Source of the DNA: Tepidimonas sp. UBA997
GTDB taxonomy: Bacteria; Pseudomonadota; Gammaproteobacteria; Burkholderiales; Burkholderiaceae_C
Direction: 5' to 3'
NCBI GenBank assembly: GCA_002291945.1
Contig: DBAZ01000009.1
Location: 1-24,433, forward strand
Length of the DNA: 24,433 nucleotides
The notes beneath the pieces were generated by a model that was not told the DNA's origin, did no database searches, and saw nothing but the letters and a program-made list of their open reading frames with translations. A program made the position numbers and the translations under genes. Of the stretch, positions 16,321 through 24,433 are shown piece after piece; positions within the stretch are counted from its first letter, which is position 1, and every line of letters begins with the position of its first letter.

Positions 16321-19074
16321 ATGTCTTTGTCGCCGGTTCTGGTCGTCACGGCGGCCTTTGCCTACCTGTTGCTGCTGTTTGGCATTGCCTATGTGGGCGA
16401 CCGGCAGGCGCAGCGTGGCCGCTCCCTCATTGGCAGCGCGTGGGTTTATGCGCTGTCGATGGCGGTTTACTGCACCGCCTGGACGTATTTCGGCAGCATA
16501 GGTCGGGCGGCCAGTGACGGGGTCTGGTTCCTGCCCATCTACCTTGGCCCCATGCTGGCGATGATTCTGGGCTGGCTGATGTTGCGCAAGATGATCCGCA
16601 TCGCCAAAACCTACCGCATCACCTCGATTGCCGATTTCATTTCCAGCCGCTACGGCAAAAGCCCCATGCTCGCCGGGGTGGTGACGCTGATTACCGTGGT
16701 CGGCATCATTCCCTACATCGCCTTGCAGCTCAAAGGCATTTCGGTGGCCTATGCCGTGCTGACCACGCCACTGGAGCAGCCGCTGCGCACCGATCAGCCC
16801 TGGTGGCAGGAGAGCACGTTCTACATCGCGCTGCTGCTGGCTGGCTTCACCATGATGTTCGGTGCCAGGCACCTAGACAACACCGAGCGCCACGAGGGCA
16901 TGGTGGCGGCCATTGCGTTCGAGTCCCTGGTCAAGCTGATCGCGTTTCTGGCGGTGGGGCTGTTTGTGTCCTACGGGCTGTTCAACGGGGTGGGCGACAT
17001 TTTCCAGCGGGCCGCCGCCGACCCCAACCTGGCCAACCTGCTCGAACTCGGCGAAGGGCGTTCGTTTGCCTATGCCGAATGGTTCACCCTGACGCTGCTG
17101 GCCATGTTCTCGGTCATCTTGCTGCCTAGGCAGTTTCAGGTCATGGTGGTGGAGAACGTGAACGAGCGCCACCTCAAGCGGGCGGTCTGGGTGTTCCCGC
17201 TCTACCTGTTCCTGATCAACCTGTTCGTGCTGCCGATCGCCCTGGGGGGCGTGCTCTACTTTGGTGCCGGGCAGATGAACCCGGAAACCTTCATCCTGTC
17301 TCTGCCGCTGGCTGAAGGCTGGTACGGGCTGGCCCTGCTGGCTTTCATCGGTGGGCTGTCGGCTGCCACCGGTATGGTCATCGTGGAGTCGATTGCCGTC
17401 TCCACCATGGTTTGCAACGACCTCGTCATGCCCTGGTTGCTGCGCTCCAAACGCTGGATGCACAGGCAGGGGCGCGACCTCTCGCGTCTGTTGCTCAACA
17501 TCCGGCGCGCCGCCATCCTAGTCATTCTGCTGCTGGGCTACCTCTACTACCGGCTGGCGGGCGAAGCCTATGCGCTGGTCAGCATCGGGCTGATCAGTTT
17601 TGCAGCGGTGGCCCAGTTCGCCCCGGCTTTGCTCGGCGGCATGTACTGGAAGGGCGGTACCCGGCAGGGGGCCTTGGCGGGCCTGGTGCTGGGCTTTGCG
17701 GTCTGGGTCTATACCCTGATGCTGCCTTCGCTGGCCAAATCGGGTTGGATGTCGGATGCGATTGTGGTCGAAGGCTTGTTTGGCAACCCCTGGTTGCGGC
17801 CCGAGGCCTTGCTGGGCTTGACGGGTCTGGACAACCTGACGCATTCGCTGTTCTGGAGCATGTTGCTCAACGTTGGGGCTTACGTGGCGGTTTCCCTGTG
17901 GCGCAGCCCATCGGCCCGCGAGACCAGCCAAGCGGTGCTGTTTGTCGATGTGTTCGAGCGCACCCAAGGCGACCAGCCGGTGTTCTGGCGCGGGCAGGCC
18001 AGCGTGACCGAATTGTTCCGGCTCGCCGAGCGCTTTCTGGGTGCCGAAAAGGCGCAGACGGTATTCCTGGAATGTGCCCGGCAGCGCGGTGTCGCGTCGA
18101 TCGAGCAACTGCCAGCCGATGCCGCCCTGGTGCAGTGGGTGGAAACGCAACTGGCCGGCAGCATAGGCAGCGCCTCGGCGCGGGTGATGGTGGCGTCGGT
18201 GGTGAAGGAGGAGTCGCTCGAGATTGCAGACGTTCTGGGGATGCTGGACGAAGCCAACCGCTTGCGCCTGCATTCGCAGGAACTGGAGGAAAAGTCCCGC
18301 TCGCTGGAAGCGGCGAGCGCCGAACTGCGCGCCGCCAACGAACAGCTCAAAAGCCTGGATCAGTTGAAAGACGAGTTCATGTCGTCGGTCACGCACGAGC
18401 TGCGCACGCCTTTGACGGCCATCCGCAGCCTGTCTGAGCTGATGCGCGACGACCCCAAACTCAAGCTCGAAGACCGCAAGCGTTTTCTGGCCATCATCGT
18501 GTCCGAGTCCGAGCGCCTGAGCCGCTTGGTCAATCAGGTGCTCGACATGGCCAAGATCGAGTCGGGTCACGCGCAGTGGCACGACAGCGACGTCGATCTG
18601 GTCGAGCTGGTGCGACGTGTCGCTGCAACCACGGCCGAGCTGCTGAAGGAAAAGCAGTGCCAGATGGTGCTCGAACTGCCGCAGCGCCCGGTGCTGGTGC
18701 GCGCCGATGCCGACCGCCTGACCCAAGTCATGCTCAACCTGATTTCCAACGCCGTCAAGTTCGTGCCCGCTGGCCGGGGGCTGATTGGCATACGCCTGCG
18801 CCTGCTGCCGGGCCGGGTGGTGATCGAGGTGCAGGATAATGGGCCTGGCGTGGCCCCGCACGAGCACGAACTGGTGTTCGAGAAATTTCGGCAGGTGGGC
18901 GAGGGGGTCATACGGCCCCAAGGCACAGGCTTGGGTTTGCCGATCAGCCGCCAGATCGTGGAACACTTCGGTGGCCGCATGTGGCTGCAGGGCCAACCCG
19001 GTATGGGGGCCACCTTTGGATTTGAATTGCCTTTCGGAGACAACGATGAGCGCGACGATACTGATCGCCGATGA
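16321..19074 (+). CDS. Symporter-type sensor histidine kinase (CbrA/CrbS-like)
   Basis: This is a 917-residue hybrid of transporter and sensor kinase. Residues about 1-530 form an SSS (SLC5-like) domain with roughly thirteen helices, including AWVYALSMAVYCTAWTYFGS and FISSRYGKSPML. Residues about 540-640 match the position and character of a STAC linker domain. A coiled coil (about 640-685) leads to a HisKA domain with H692 in THELRTPL and an ATPase domain with N810 (LISNAVKF), D839 (DNGPG) and GTGLGLPI from G868. All catalytic boxes are present. CbrA and CrbS relatives control use of amino acids, organic acids or acetate. No PAS domain is obvious. ATG 16321 was chosen because MSLSPV starts the first helix. 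It overlaps the receiver gene by 29 bases. The ligand is unknown. Confidence 0.93.
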   Translation: MSLSPVLVVTAAFAYLLLLFGIAYVGDRQAQRGRSLIGSAWVYALSMAVYCTAWTYFGSIGRAASDGVWFLPIYLGPMLAMILGWLMLRKMIRIAKTYRITSIADFISSRYGKSPMLAGVVTLITVVGIIPYIALQLKGISVAYAVLTTPLEQPLRTDQPWWQESTFYIALLLAGFTMMFGARHLDNTERHEGMVAAIAFESLVKLIAFLAVGLFVSYGLFNGVGDIFQRAAADPNLANLLELGEGRSFAYAEWFTLTLLAMFSVILLPRQFQVMVVENVNERHLKRAVWVFPLYLFLINLFVLPIALGGVLYFGAGQMNPETFILSLPLAEGWYGLALLAFIGGLSAATGMVIVESIAVSTMVCNDLVMPWLLRSKRWMHRQGRDLSRLLLNIRRAAILVILLLGYLYYRLAGEAYALVSIGLISFAAVAQFAPALLGGMYWKGGTRQGALAGLVLGFAVWVYTLMLPSLAKSGWMSDAIVVEGLFGNPWLRPEALLGLTGLDNLTHSLFWSMLLNVGAYVAVSLWRSPSARETSQAVLFVDVFERTQGDQPVFWRGQASVTELFRLAERFLGAEKAQTVFLECARQRGVASIEQLPADAALVQWVETQLAGSIGSASARVMVASVVKEESLEIADVLGMLDEANRLRLHSQELEEKSRSLEAASAELRAANEQLKSLDQLKDEFMSSVTHELRTPLTAIRSLSELMRDDPKLKLEDRKRFLAIIVSESERLSRLVNQVLDMAKIESGHAQWHDSDVDLVELVRRVAATTAELLKEKQCQMVLELPQRPVLVRADADRLTQVMLNLISNAVKFVPAGRGLIGIRLRLLPGRVVIEVQDNGPGVAPHEHELVFEKFRQVGEGVIRPQGTGLGLPISRQIVEHFGGRMWLQGQPGMGATFGFELPFGDNDERDDTDRR

Positions 19075-19414
19075 CGAGCCGAACATCCTGATTTCGCTCG
19101 AATTCCTGATGAAGCGGGAGGGCTACGAGGTCAAGCTGGCCCGCGACGGGCAGGAGGCGCTGGACGCCATCGGCCAGCACCGGCCCGATCTGGTGCTGCT
19201 GGATGTGATGATGCCGCGCAAAACCGGTTTCGACGTGTGCCAGGAGGTCCGGGCCAACCCCGCCTTGAGCCAGACACGCATCCTGATGCTGACCGCCAAG
19301 GGCCGCGACACCGACATCGCCAAGGGCTTGGCGCTCGGGGTCAATGCCTACATGACCAAGCCCTTTTCTACCCGCGAGCTGGTGGAAAAGGTGCGCAGCC
19401 TGCTGGAGGTTTGA
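19046..19414 (+). CDS. Receiver-only response regulator
   Basis: This 122-residue protein consists of one CheY-like receiver domain and nothing else. The acidic pair D9/D10, phosphoacceptor D53 in LLDVMMP, T83 and K105 in MTKPF are all in place, so phosphorylation by the adjacent kinase is expected. ATG 19046 lies inside the kinase 3' end and is preceded by GGAGA. The stop is one base before the next ATG. CbrB and CrbR, the known partners of such kinases, carry DNA-binding output domains (NtrC-like and LuxR-like), but this protein has none. It may act by protein contact, perhaps with the pseudokinase-exonuclease encoded next, or serve as a phosphate shuttle; both are inference. Confidence 0.92.
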   Translation: MSATILIADDEPNILISLEFLMKREGYEVKLARDGQEALDAIGQHRPDLVLLDVMMPRKTGFDVCQEVRANPALSQTRILMLTAKGRDTDIAKGLALGVNAYMTKPFSTRELVEKVRSLLEV

Positions 19415-19415
19415 G

Positions 19416-21614
19416 ATGGCAGGCGTGCGGCGAACCGACAAGCGTTTGTGGTGGCTGCTGGGTGTGGCGGCCACGGTCTCTGTGGTCTGGTTGTTGCTCA
19501 CCTTCTGGCTGGTGGGCTACACGCTGGAGGCCGACACCCGTGCCGTGGCCTGGCATCTGATCGGCAACAGCCTTGTGCTGGTCAGCCTGACCTGGGCCAT
19601 CGGCATGGCCGCCATTGCCTACGGCCTCAAGCGCTGGTTCGACCACTGGGTCACGCCTTCGGTGCAACTGGCCGAAGAGGCCCGGGTGCTGCTGCGTACC
19701 GATGTGGTGCGCGAACTGCGCCCCAAGGGCAACGTGGAAACCCGCGATCTGGCCAAGCTGTTCAACCAGTTGGTGGCGCAGCGCGAAGCCCTGCGCCACG
19801 AGATGGATGAGCGCGTCAAGGAGGCGGCCCAAAACATCGAGCAGGAGCGGTTGCGGCTGGCCGCGCTGATGTCGGAACTGACCCAGAGTGTGGTGGTCTG
19901 CAACCTGGACGGGCGCATTTTGCTCTACAACAACCGCGCCCGGATGCAGTTTCGGGCCATGTCGGCGGCCCCGCGGCTGGCCGATGGGGCCGAGCTGATC
20001 GGCATTGGGCGCTCCATCTACACCGTTTTTGACCGCAAGCTGGTGGTGCATGCGCTGGAAAGGGTGCGCCAGCGCTTGCAGCGGGGTGCGGCCCAGCCGG
20101 TGGCGCAGTTTGTCACCACCACCAAGTCGGGGCAACTGTTGCGTGTCCAGATGGCCCCCGTGCGTGCGGTGCAGGCCACCGAAGACAACGAGGCCGAAGG
20201 CCGCTTGTCCGGCTTTGTCCTGATGCTCGAAAACATCACCCGGGATCTGGAGCAGGCCTCGGAGCGGGAGCGGCTGCTGATGGGCCTGACCGAGGGCAGT
20301 CGGGCCGCGCTGGCCAATATTCTGATGGCGCTGGAGATGCTGGAGTACCCCGATCTGAAAACCCCGGATCGGGAGCGTTTTCTCGGTGTGGTGCGGGCAG
20401 AAGTCAAGGCCATGTCGCGCCGGGTCAAGGGTCTGCTCGACGACACCGCCGCCAGCCTGACCACGCGCTGGCCGATGGAGGACATGCTGGGCACCGACCT
20501 GACGACTGCAGCCGTGCGCCGGATCGAAGAAAGCCTGGGCTTGACGGTGGTCGAACACATCAGCGACGCGCAACTGTGGCTGCGCATCGAAAGTTATTCG
20601 ATCCTGCAGGCCTTGCTCTATTTGGCCGGTCGGCTGCAAGCGTCTTTCGGGGTCGAGTCGGTGCTGCTGCGCCTACGCCCCAGCGCTCAGGGGCGGCAGA
20701 AAGCCGAGCTGGATCTGGCCTGGACGCACGCCGCCGGCGTGACGGTGGAGCAGGTCAGCGGCTGGGACCAGCAGGCCATGCAAACCGCGCAGGAGGTCTC
20801 GTCGCTGTCGGTGCAGGACGTGGTGGAGCGTCATGCCGGGGCGTTCTGGTTCGAGCGCGAACAGCAGGGCCACGGCGGCTGCTTCCGGTTTTTGCTGCCC
20901 GCCGTCGCTGCGCAAGAGCCATCGGACAGCGCCGCATTCGTGCGCAACGAAAGCCGACCGGAGTATTACGACTTCGACCTGTTTCGCAGCACGCCGGCCA
21001 GCCAGGCGCTGGAGGACATGCCCCTGACCGAGCTGGCCTACACCGTTTTTGATACCGAAACCACCGGCCTCGACCCGGCGCAAGGCGACGAAATCATCCA
21101 GATAGGCGCGACCCGGATCTTCAACGGCAAGTTGCTCAAGAGGGAATGCTTCGACCAACTGGTCGATCCGGGCTGCATCATCCCGGCGGCGTCCATCCCC
21201 ATCCACGGCATCACGCCCGACATGGTGGCCGGCCAGCCGCGCATCACCGAAGTGTTGCCCGCTTTTCATGCGTTTGCCCAAGACACCGTGCTGGTGGCGC
21301 ACAACGCCGCCTTCGACATGCGTTTTCTGCAACTCAAGGAACAGGCCACCGGGCTGATGTTCGATCAGCCCGTGCTCGACACCTTGCTGCTGTCGGCGGT
21401 GGTGCACCCGAACCAGGACTCGCACCGTCTCGAAGCGATTGCCGAACGCTTCAACGTGAACGTGATCGGGCGCCACACCGCCGTGGGCGACGCCATGGTC
21501 ACTGCCGAGGTGTTCCTGAAGCTGATTCCGCTGCTGGCGGAAATGGGCATTCAGACCCTGGGCCAAGCCCGCGCCGCCGCCCAGCAGACCTACTACGCCC
21601 GACTGAAATACTGA
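19416..21614 (+). CDS. Membrane PAS-pseudokinase fused to DEDDh 3'-5' exonuclease
   Basis: This 732-residue protein starts at an ATG with GGAGG six bases upstream, one base after the receiver stop. It has two membrane helices (about 12-36 and 46-66), a HAMP-like and coiled-coil region (to about 145), and a PAS-like domain (about 147-280). A histidine-kinase-like core follows (about 285-500), but its HisKA box reads EGSRAALANI, with E293 where the phosphohistidine belongs, and the expected N-box and glycine-rich boxes are not recognisable. The C-terminus (about 540-715) is a complete DnaQ/RNase T-type exonuclease: D546 and E548 in FDTETTGL, D634 in HNAAFDMRF, and H687 with D692 in HTAVGDA. The nucleic acid substrate is unknown. 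Separate exonuclease genes near actP-type clusters are known; this fusion would tether the nuclease to the inner membrane. Confidence 0.9.
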   Translation: MAGVRRTDKRLWWLLGVAATVSVVWLLLTFWLVGYTLEADTRAVAWHLIGNSLVLVSLTWAIGMAAIAYGLKRWFDHWVTPSVQLAEEARVLLRTDVVRELRPKGNVETRDLAKLFNQLVAQREALRHEMDERVKEAAQNIEQERLRLAALMSELTQSVVVCNLDGRILLYNNRARMQFRAMSAAPRLADGAELIGIGRSIYTVFDRKLVVHALERVRQRLQRGAAQPVAQFVTTTKSGQLLRVQMAPVRAVQATEDNEAEGRLSGFVLMLENITRDLEQASERERLLMGLTEGSRAALANILMALEMLEYPDLKTPDRERFLGVVRAEVKAMSRRVKGLLDDTAASLTTRWPMEDMLGTDLTTAAVRRIEESLGLTVVEHISDAQLWLRIESYSILQALLYLAGRLQASFGVESVLLRLRPSAQGRQKAELDLAWTHAAGVTVEQVSGWDQQAMQTAQEVSSLSVQDVVERHAGAFWFEREQQGHGGCFRFLLPAVAAQEPSDSAAFVRNESRPEYYDFDLFRSTPASQALEDMPLTELAYTVFDTETTGLDPAQGDEIIQIGATRIFNGKLLKRECFDQLVDPGCIIPAASIPIHGITPDMVAGQPRITEVLPAFHAFAQDTVLVAHNAAFDMRFLQLKEQATGLMFDQPVLDTLLLSAVVHPNQDSHRLEAIAERFNVNVIGRHTAVGDAMVTAEVFLKLIPLLAEMGIQTLGQARAAAQQTYYARLKY

Positions 21615-21700
21615 ACACTGCTGCGGCGGCAGGCCACCCCAGCGCACTGCGCCCAGCTGTGCAGGCCATCCCTTGTTAAGCTATCGGCTGGAGACAAAAA

Positions 21701-22009
21701 ATGCTGTTTGCAGTGACTGCACTGAAAATGCTTGCCGAACTGGCCTTGTTGGCTTTGCTGGGCCGAGGGGTTCTTCGTCTGCTGTTGCAGCGGGTGGCCC
21801 CTCATGCGATGGCGTCCAACCCTTTCCTCTGGGTTCTCGATGCGCTGTGCAGGCCGCCTCTGTGGATGGTGTCCGTGCTGACCCCCCGTCATCTCCCTGA
21901 TCGGTACCACCCCGCCTTGGCGCTGGCGCTCATGGCCGGTTTGTGGCTGGCATTCACCTGGCTGAAGATCGAATGGTGCCTGCAGATTGGTCTGGAGCAG
22001 TGCCGTTGA
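21701..22009 (+). CDS. Unrecognised small membrane protein
   Basis: This 102-residue protein is one I do not recognise. ATG 21701 has GGAG seven bases upstream. It has an N-terminal hydrophobic helix (about 5-30), a central amphipathic part with FLWVLDALCRPPLWMVSVLTP, and a second helix (about 75-95). Its stop overlaps the TTG start of the DUF4212 gene by three bases, so it heads a three-gene unit with the small subunit and the symporter. The 86-base gap from the exonuclease-fusion stop shows no clear terminator, so it may be in the same long operon as the kinase. A role in assembling or modulating the symporter is plausible but only by position. Confidence 0.75.
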   Translation: MLFAVTALKMLAELALLALLGRGVLRLLLQRVAPHAMASNPFLWVLDALCRPPLWMVSVLTPRHLPDRYHPALALALMAGLWLAFTWLKIEWCLQIGLEQCR

Positions 22010-22275
22010 ATGCTCGATCCTACTGGCTGCGCTTGCGCCGGATGACCGCAGGGTTGCTGGTCATCTGGTTCCTCGTGTCCTTCGGCCTGACCTATTTCGC
22101 CCGCGAACTGTCGTTTTTTTTCATGGGTTGGCCCTTCAGTTTCTGGGTGGCCGCTCAGGGCGCTTTACTGGTTTATCTGGCGCTGATTGGTTTTTACGCC
22201 TGGTACGCGAACCGGCTGGACCGGCTGTACGGTCTGCAGGACCCACCGCCAGCCAGCGAGCCTGAGGAGCCCTGA
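22006..22275 (+). CDS. DUF4212 sodium/substrate symporter small subunit
   Basis: This 89-residue membrane protein belongs to DUF4212. Family marks are RSYWLRLRRMT, FGLTYFARELS, the segment GWPFSFWVAAQGALLVY and the ending FYAWYANRLDRLYGL. It has two hydrophobic helices (about 14-30 and 43-67). The start is taken as TTG 22006, because GGAG lies eight bases upstream and the TTG overlaps the previous stop; it also gives the usual DUF4212 length. ATG 22042 would cut off conserved residues. The stop directly abuts the GTG of the symporter, and the two proteins are expected to work together in the inner membrane, as DUF4212 and VC_2705-type proteins are found side by side widely. Confidence 0.9.
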   Translation: MNARSYWLRLRRMTAGLLVIWFLVSFGLTYFARELSFFFMGWPFSFWVAAQGALLVYLALIGFYAWYANRLDRLYGLQDPPPASEPEEP

Positions 22276-24396
22276 GTGAAGCCGGTCTCCCCGCCCCTGT
22301 TTCGTCGGCAACTCGACAAGATGTACTTCTGGTTCACGGGCCTTTTTTTCCTGTTCGTGATCGGGCTGGCCATCCTTGAACAGATGGGGCTGCCCCGGGC
22401 ATGGATCGGCATGATTTTCATGCTCTCCACCATCGGGGTGTACGCGACCATCGGCATCATGAGCCGGACGATTGATCCGGTTGAATATTATGTCGCCGGA
22501 CGACGCGTTCCCGCGGTCTATAACGGCATGGCCACGAGCGCCGACTGGATGTCTGCGGCCTCCTTCATCGGTTTGGCCGGGACCCTGTATGTACACGGTT
22601 ACAGTGGCCTGGCTTTCGTTCTGGGCTGGACGGGCGGGTATTGTCTGGTGGCTCTGTTGCTGGCCCCCTATCTGCGTCGCTTCGGACAATTCACCATCCC
22701 CGACTTTCTGGGGGAGCGCTACGGCCAGCGCTGGCCGCGCCTGCTGGGCGTGCTGGCTGCCATCGCCTGTTCATTCGTTTACCTGGTGGCCCAGATCTAC
22801 GGTGTCGGGCTCATCACCTCCCGTTTGACTGGGGTGGCGTTCGAGGTGGGTGTTTTCCTGGGTCTGGGTGGCATTCTGGTGTGTTCGTTTCTGGGTGGGA
22901 TGCGTGCCGTGACCTGGACCCAGGTCGCCCAGTACATCGTGATGATCGTCGCTTACATGCTGCCGGTGGTCTGGCTGTCGATCAAGCAGACCGATTTTCC
23001 GATTCCTCAACTGATTTATGGGCAACAGCTTCAACAGATCACTGAGCGCGAACGTGAACTGATGCAGGATCCTGCAGAAATCGAGGTGCAGTCCATTTTT
23101 CAAGCCAGAGTCACTCTGCTGGAGGCGAAGTTACATGATCCCGCATCCGCCTTGAGAGAAGAGCGACTCAATGCCGAACTGCGGCTGGAGGTGTTGCGTG
23201 CCTTCGAAGGGTCCGCTTCGGAATTGACAGAAGCCGAAATTGCGCTGTCGCGTATTCCCCGAGACGAAGCGTCGGCGGTTCAGCTATGGACCGAGCAGCT
23301 CACCGAGGCCCGTGCGAAGTCCATGCCCCTCAACGGGATGCCGCCGCACGCGCAAGCCTTTGCCGGTGATCCGTCGGGCACTCCGCAGGAGCAGCGCATG
23401 TTCACCGAGTCCCGGCTCAACTTCCTGGCCCTGGTGTTCTGCCTCATGGTCGGCACTGCAGCACTGCCGCACATTCTGATGCGGTATTACACCGTGCCCG
23501 ATGTCAAGCAGGCCCGCCAGTCGGTCACCTGGTCGCTCTTGTTCATCAGTTTGTTGTACTTCACCGCTCCGGCTTTGGCGGTGATGGTCAAGTATGAGGT
23601 GTTCAACGGGCTGGTTGGCACACCTTTTGACGATCTGCCCGCCTGGGTAGCTGCATGGAACCGGGTCGATGCCAGTCTGCTGACGGTCAGCGATGTGAAT
23701 CGGGATGGACTGCTTCAGCTCAATGAAATGTCCATCGGTACCGACATCATTGTGCTGGCTACGGCGGAAATCGCTGGCCTGCCGTACGTGATTGCCGGTC
23801 TGGTGGCTGCGGGTGGGCTGGCTGCGGCGCTGTCCACCGCAGACGGGCTGCTCCTGACCATTGCCAACGCACTCAGCCACGACACCTATTACAAGATGAT
23901 TGATCCTCGTGCGGCCACGGCCCGCCGGGTGACCATCTCGAAGGTGCTGCTGCTGGTGGTTGCGCTGGCTGCAGCTTACGTCGCCGCCCAGAAGCCCGCA
24001 GACATCCTGTTTCTCGTTTCATCGGCGTTTTCCATCGCCGCGTCAGCGTTTTTTCCAGCCTTGGTGCTGGGCATTTTCTGGCGCCGCACCACGGGAGCTG
24101 CAGCCGTACTGGGCATGATCAGTGGTCTGGCGATGACTTCTTTCTATATGGCGACCACGCAGCCTTGGCTCCGATCGGTATTCGGCCTGCAGGGCCCGAT
24201 TGAGCTGTGGTGGAGCATCCAGCCGATTTCAGCCGGTGTTTTTGGGGTGCCGGTAGGCTTTGCGGTCATGGTCCTTGTCAGTTGGATGACGCCTGCACCC
24301 TCTGCCGAGGTGTCGGCCTTGATCGACCGCATACGCGGTATTCAGCCACCCAGCTCTTATCCGCGCCAGCCCTCGGTGGACAAGATTGCCATTTGA
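22276..24396 (+). CDS. VC_2705-type sodium:solute symporter
   Basis: This 706-residue SSS transporter has DPVEYYVAGRRVPAVYNG, ATSADWMSAASFIG, GQFTIPDFLGERYG, FVYLVAQIYGVG and LPHILMRYYTVPDVKQARQ, matching the actP-related VC_2705 branch. GTG 22276 has GAGGAG six bases upstream and abuts the DUF4212 stop. It is longer than ActP because of a charged soluble insert (about 240-378) between membrane helices and a second insert that carries a textbook EF-hand loop, DVNRDGLLQLNE (473-484). The substrate is probably a short organic acid, by relationship only. The frame ends 37 bases before the window edge. No frameshift is seen. Confidence 0.93.
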   Translation: MKPVSPPLFRRQLDKMYFWFTGLFFLFVIGLAILEQMGLPRAWIGMIFMLSTIGVYATIGIMSRTIDPVEYYVAGRRVPAVYNGMATSADWMSAASFIGLAGTLYVHGYSGLAFVLGWTGGYCLVALLLAPYLRRFGQFTIPDFLGERYGQRWPRLLGVLAAIACSFVYLVAQIYGVGLITSRLTGVAFEVGVFLGLGGILVCSFLGGMRAVTWTQVAQYIVMIVAYMLPVVWLSIKQTDFPIPQLIYGQQLQQITERERELMQDPAEIEVQSIFQARVTLLEAKLHDPASALREERLNAELRLEVLRAFEGSASELTEAEIALSRIPRDEASAVQLWTEQLTEARAKSMPLNGMPPHAQAFAGDPSGTPQEQRMFTESRLNFLALVFCLMVGTAALPHILMRYYTVPDVKQARQSVTWSLLFISLLYFTAPALAVMVKYEVFNGLVGTPFDDLPAWVAAWNRVDASLLTVSDVNRDGLLQLNEMSIGTDIIVLATAEIAGLPYVIAGLVAAGGLAAALSTADGLLLTIANALSHDTYYKMIDPRAATARRVTISKVLLLVVALAAAYVAAQKPADILFLVSSAFSIAASAFFPALVLGIFWRRTTGAAAVLGMISGLAMTSFYMATTQPWLRSVFGLQGPIELWWSIQPISAGVFGVPVGFAVMVLVSWMTPAPSAEVSALIDRIRGIQPPSSYPRQPSVDKIAI

Positions 24397-24433
24397 GGTC
24401 TTTGTGGGGTTTGACCTTGCCCCTGAAAGACGA

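Noticed and set aside
15852..16349. Long N-terminal extension of the Fic open frame to 16349
   Set aside because: The extra residues are low-complexity, overlap the start of the sensor kinase gene and the small membrane gene on the other strand, and the DUF4172-like start is at 15851.

Overview
The window reads as chromosomal DNA of a GC-rich betaproteobacterium, most likely Burkholderiales. The support is the late cobalamin gene order, the divergent ppsR/ppsA pair, the actP/DUF485 pair, and a cluster of sensor kinase, receiver, DUF4212 and VC_2705-type symporter. The genus cannot be fixed from sequence alone.

Region 1 (1-5545, + strand) is a late cobalamin run: the 3' end of cobO, then cbiB, cobC and cobQ in tight or overlapping order, then a short ParD-like antitoxin remnant, then cobT. 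No cobalamin riboswitch was seen in the window.

Region 2 (5589-10041) holds a CBS/DUF294 nucleotidyltransferase-like gene on +. It converges through a shared hairpin terminator on the minus-strand pair DUF485-actP (acetate/cation symport). Next to that pair, also on minus, is ppsR, the bifunctional regulator of PEP synthase. ppsA itself lies divergently at 10274-12685, and the intergenic DNA between the two carries an 8-bp tandem repeat.

Region 3 (12686-15966) looks accessory. It contains a gene-poor stretch with a possible decayed reading frame, an unrecognised helical protein, a 10-bp tandem repeat array, a MazE/MazF-type toxin-antitoxin pair with a clear promoter-operator, and a Fic/DUF4172 protein.

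Region 4 (16095-24396, + strand) is the most interesting part. It is a compact signalling and transport cluster: a 65-residue two-helix membrane protein; a 917-residue sensor kinase made of a sodium:solute-symporter-like sensor, a STAC-like linker and a full histidine kinase core (CbrA/CrbS type); a receiver-only response regulator; and a 732-residue protein that joins two membrane helices, a PAS-like region and a degenerate histidine-kinase core to an intact DEDDh 3'-5' exonuclease domain. After a short gap come an unrecognised membrane protein, a DUF4212 small subunit and a VC_2705-type sodium:solute symporter containing a textbook EF-hand loop.

Taken together, regions 2 and 4 suggest a carbon-switch network. 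Two symporters and a symporter-like sensor each have a small membrane partner gene. PEP synthase and its regulator sit between them. Two proteins of unknown biochemical role (DUF294 and the pseudokinase-exonuclease) come from families often found beside such transporters. The network is inference; the domain content and gene order are read directly from the sequence.
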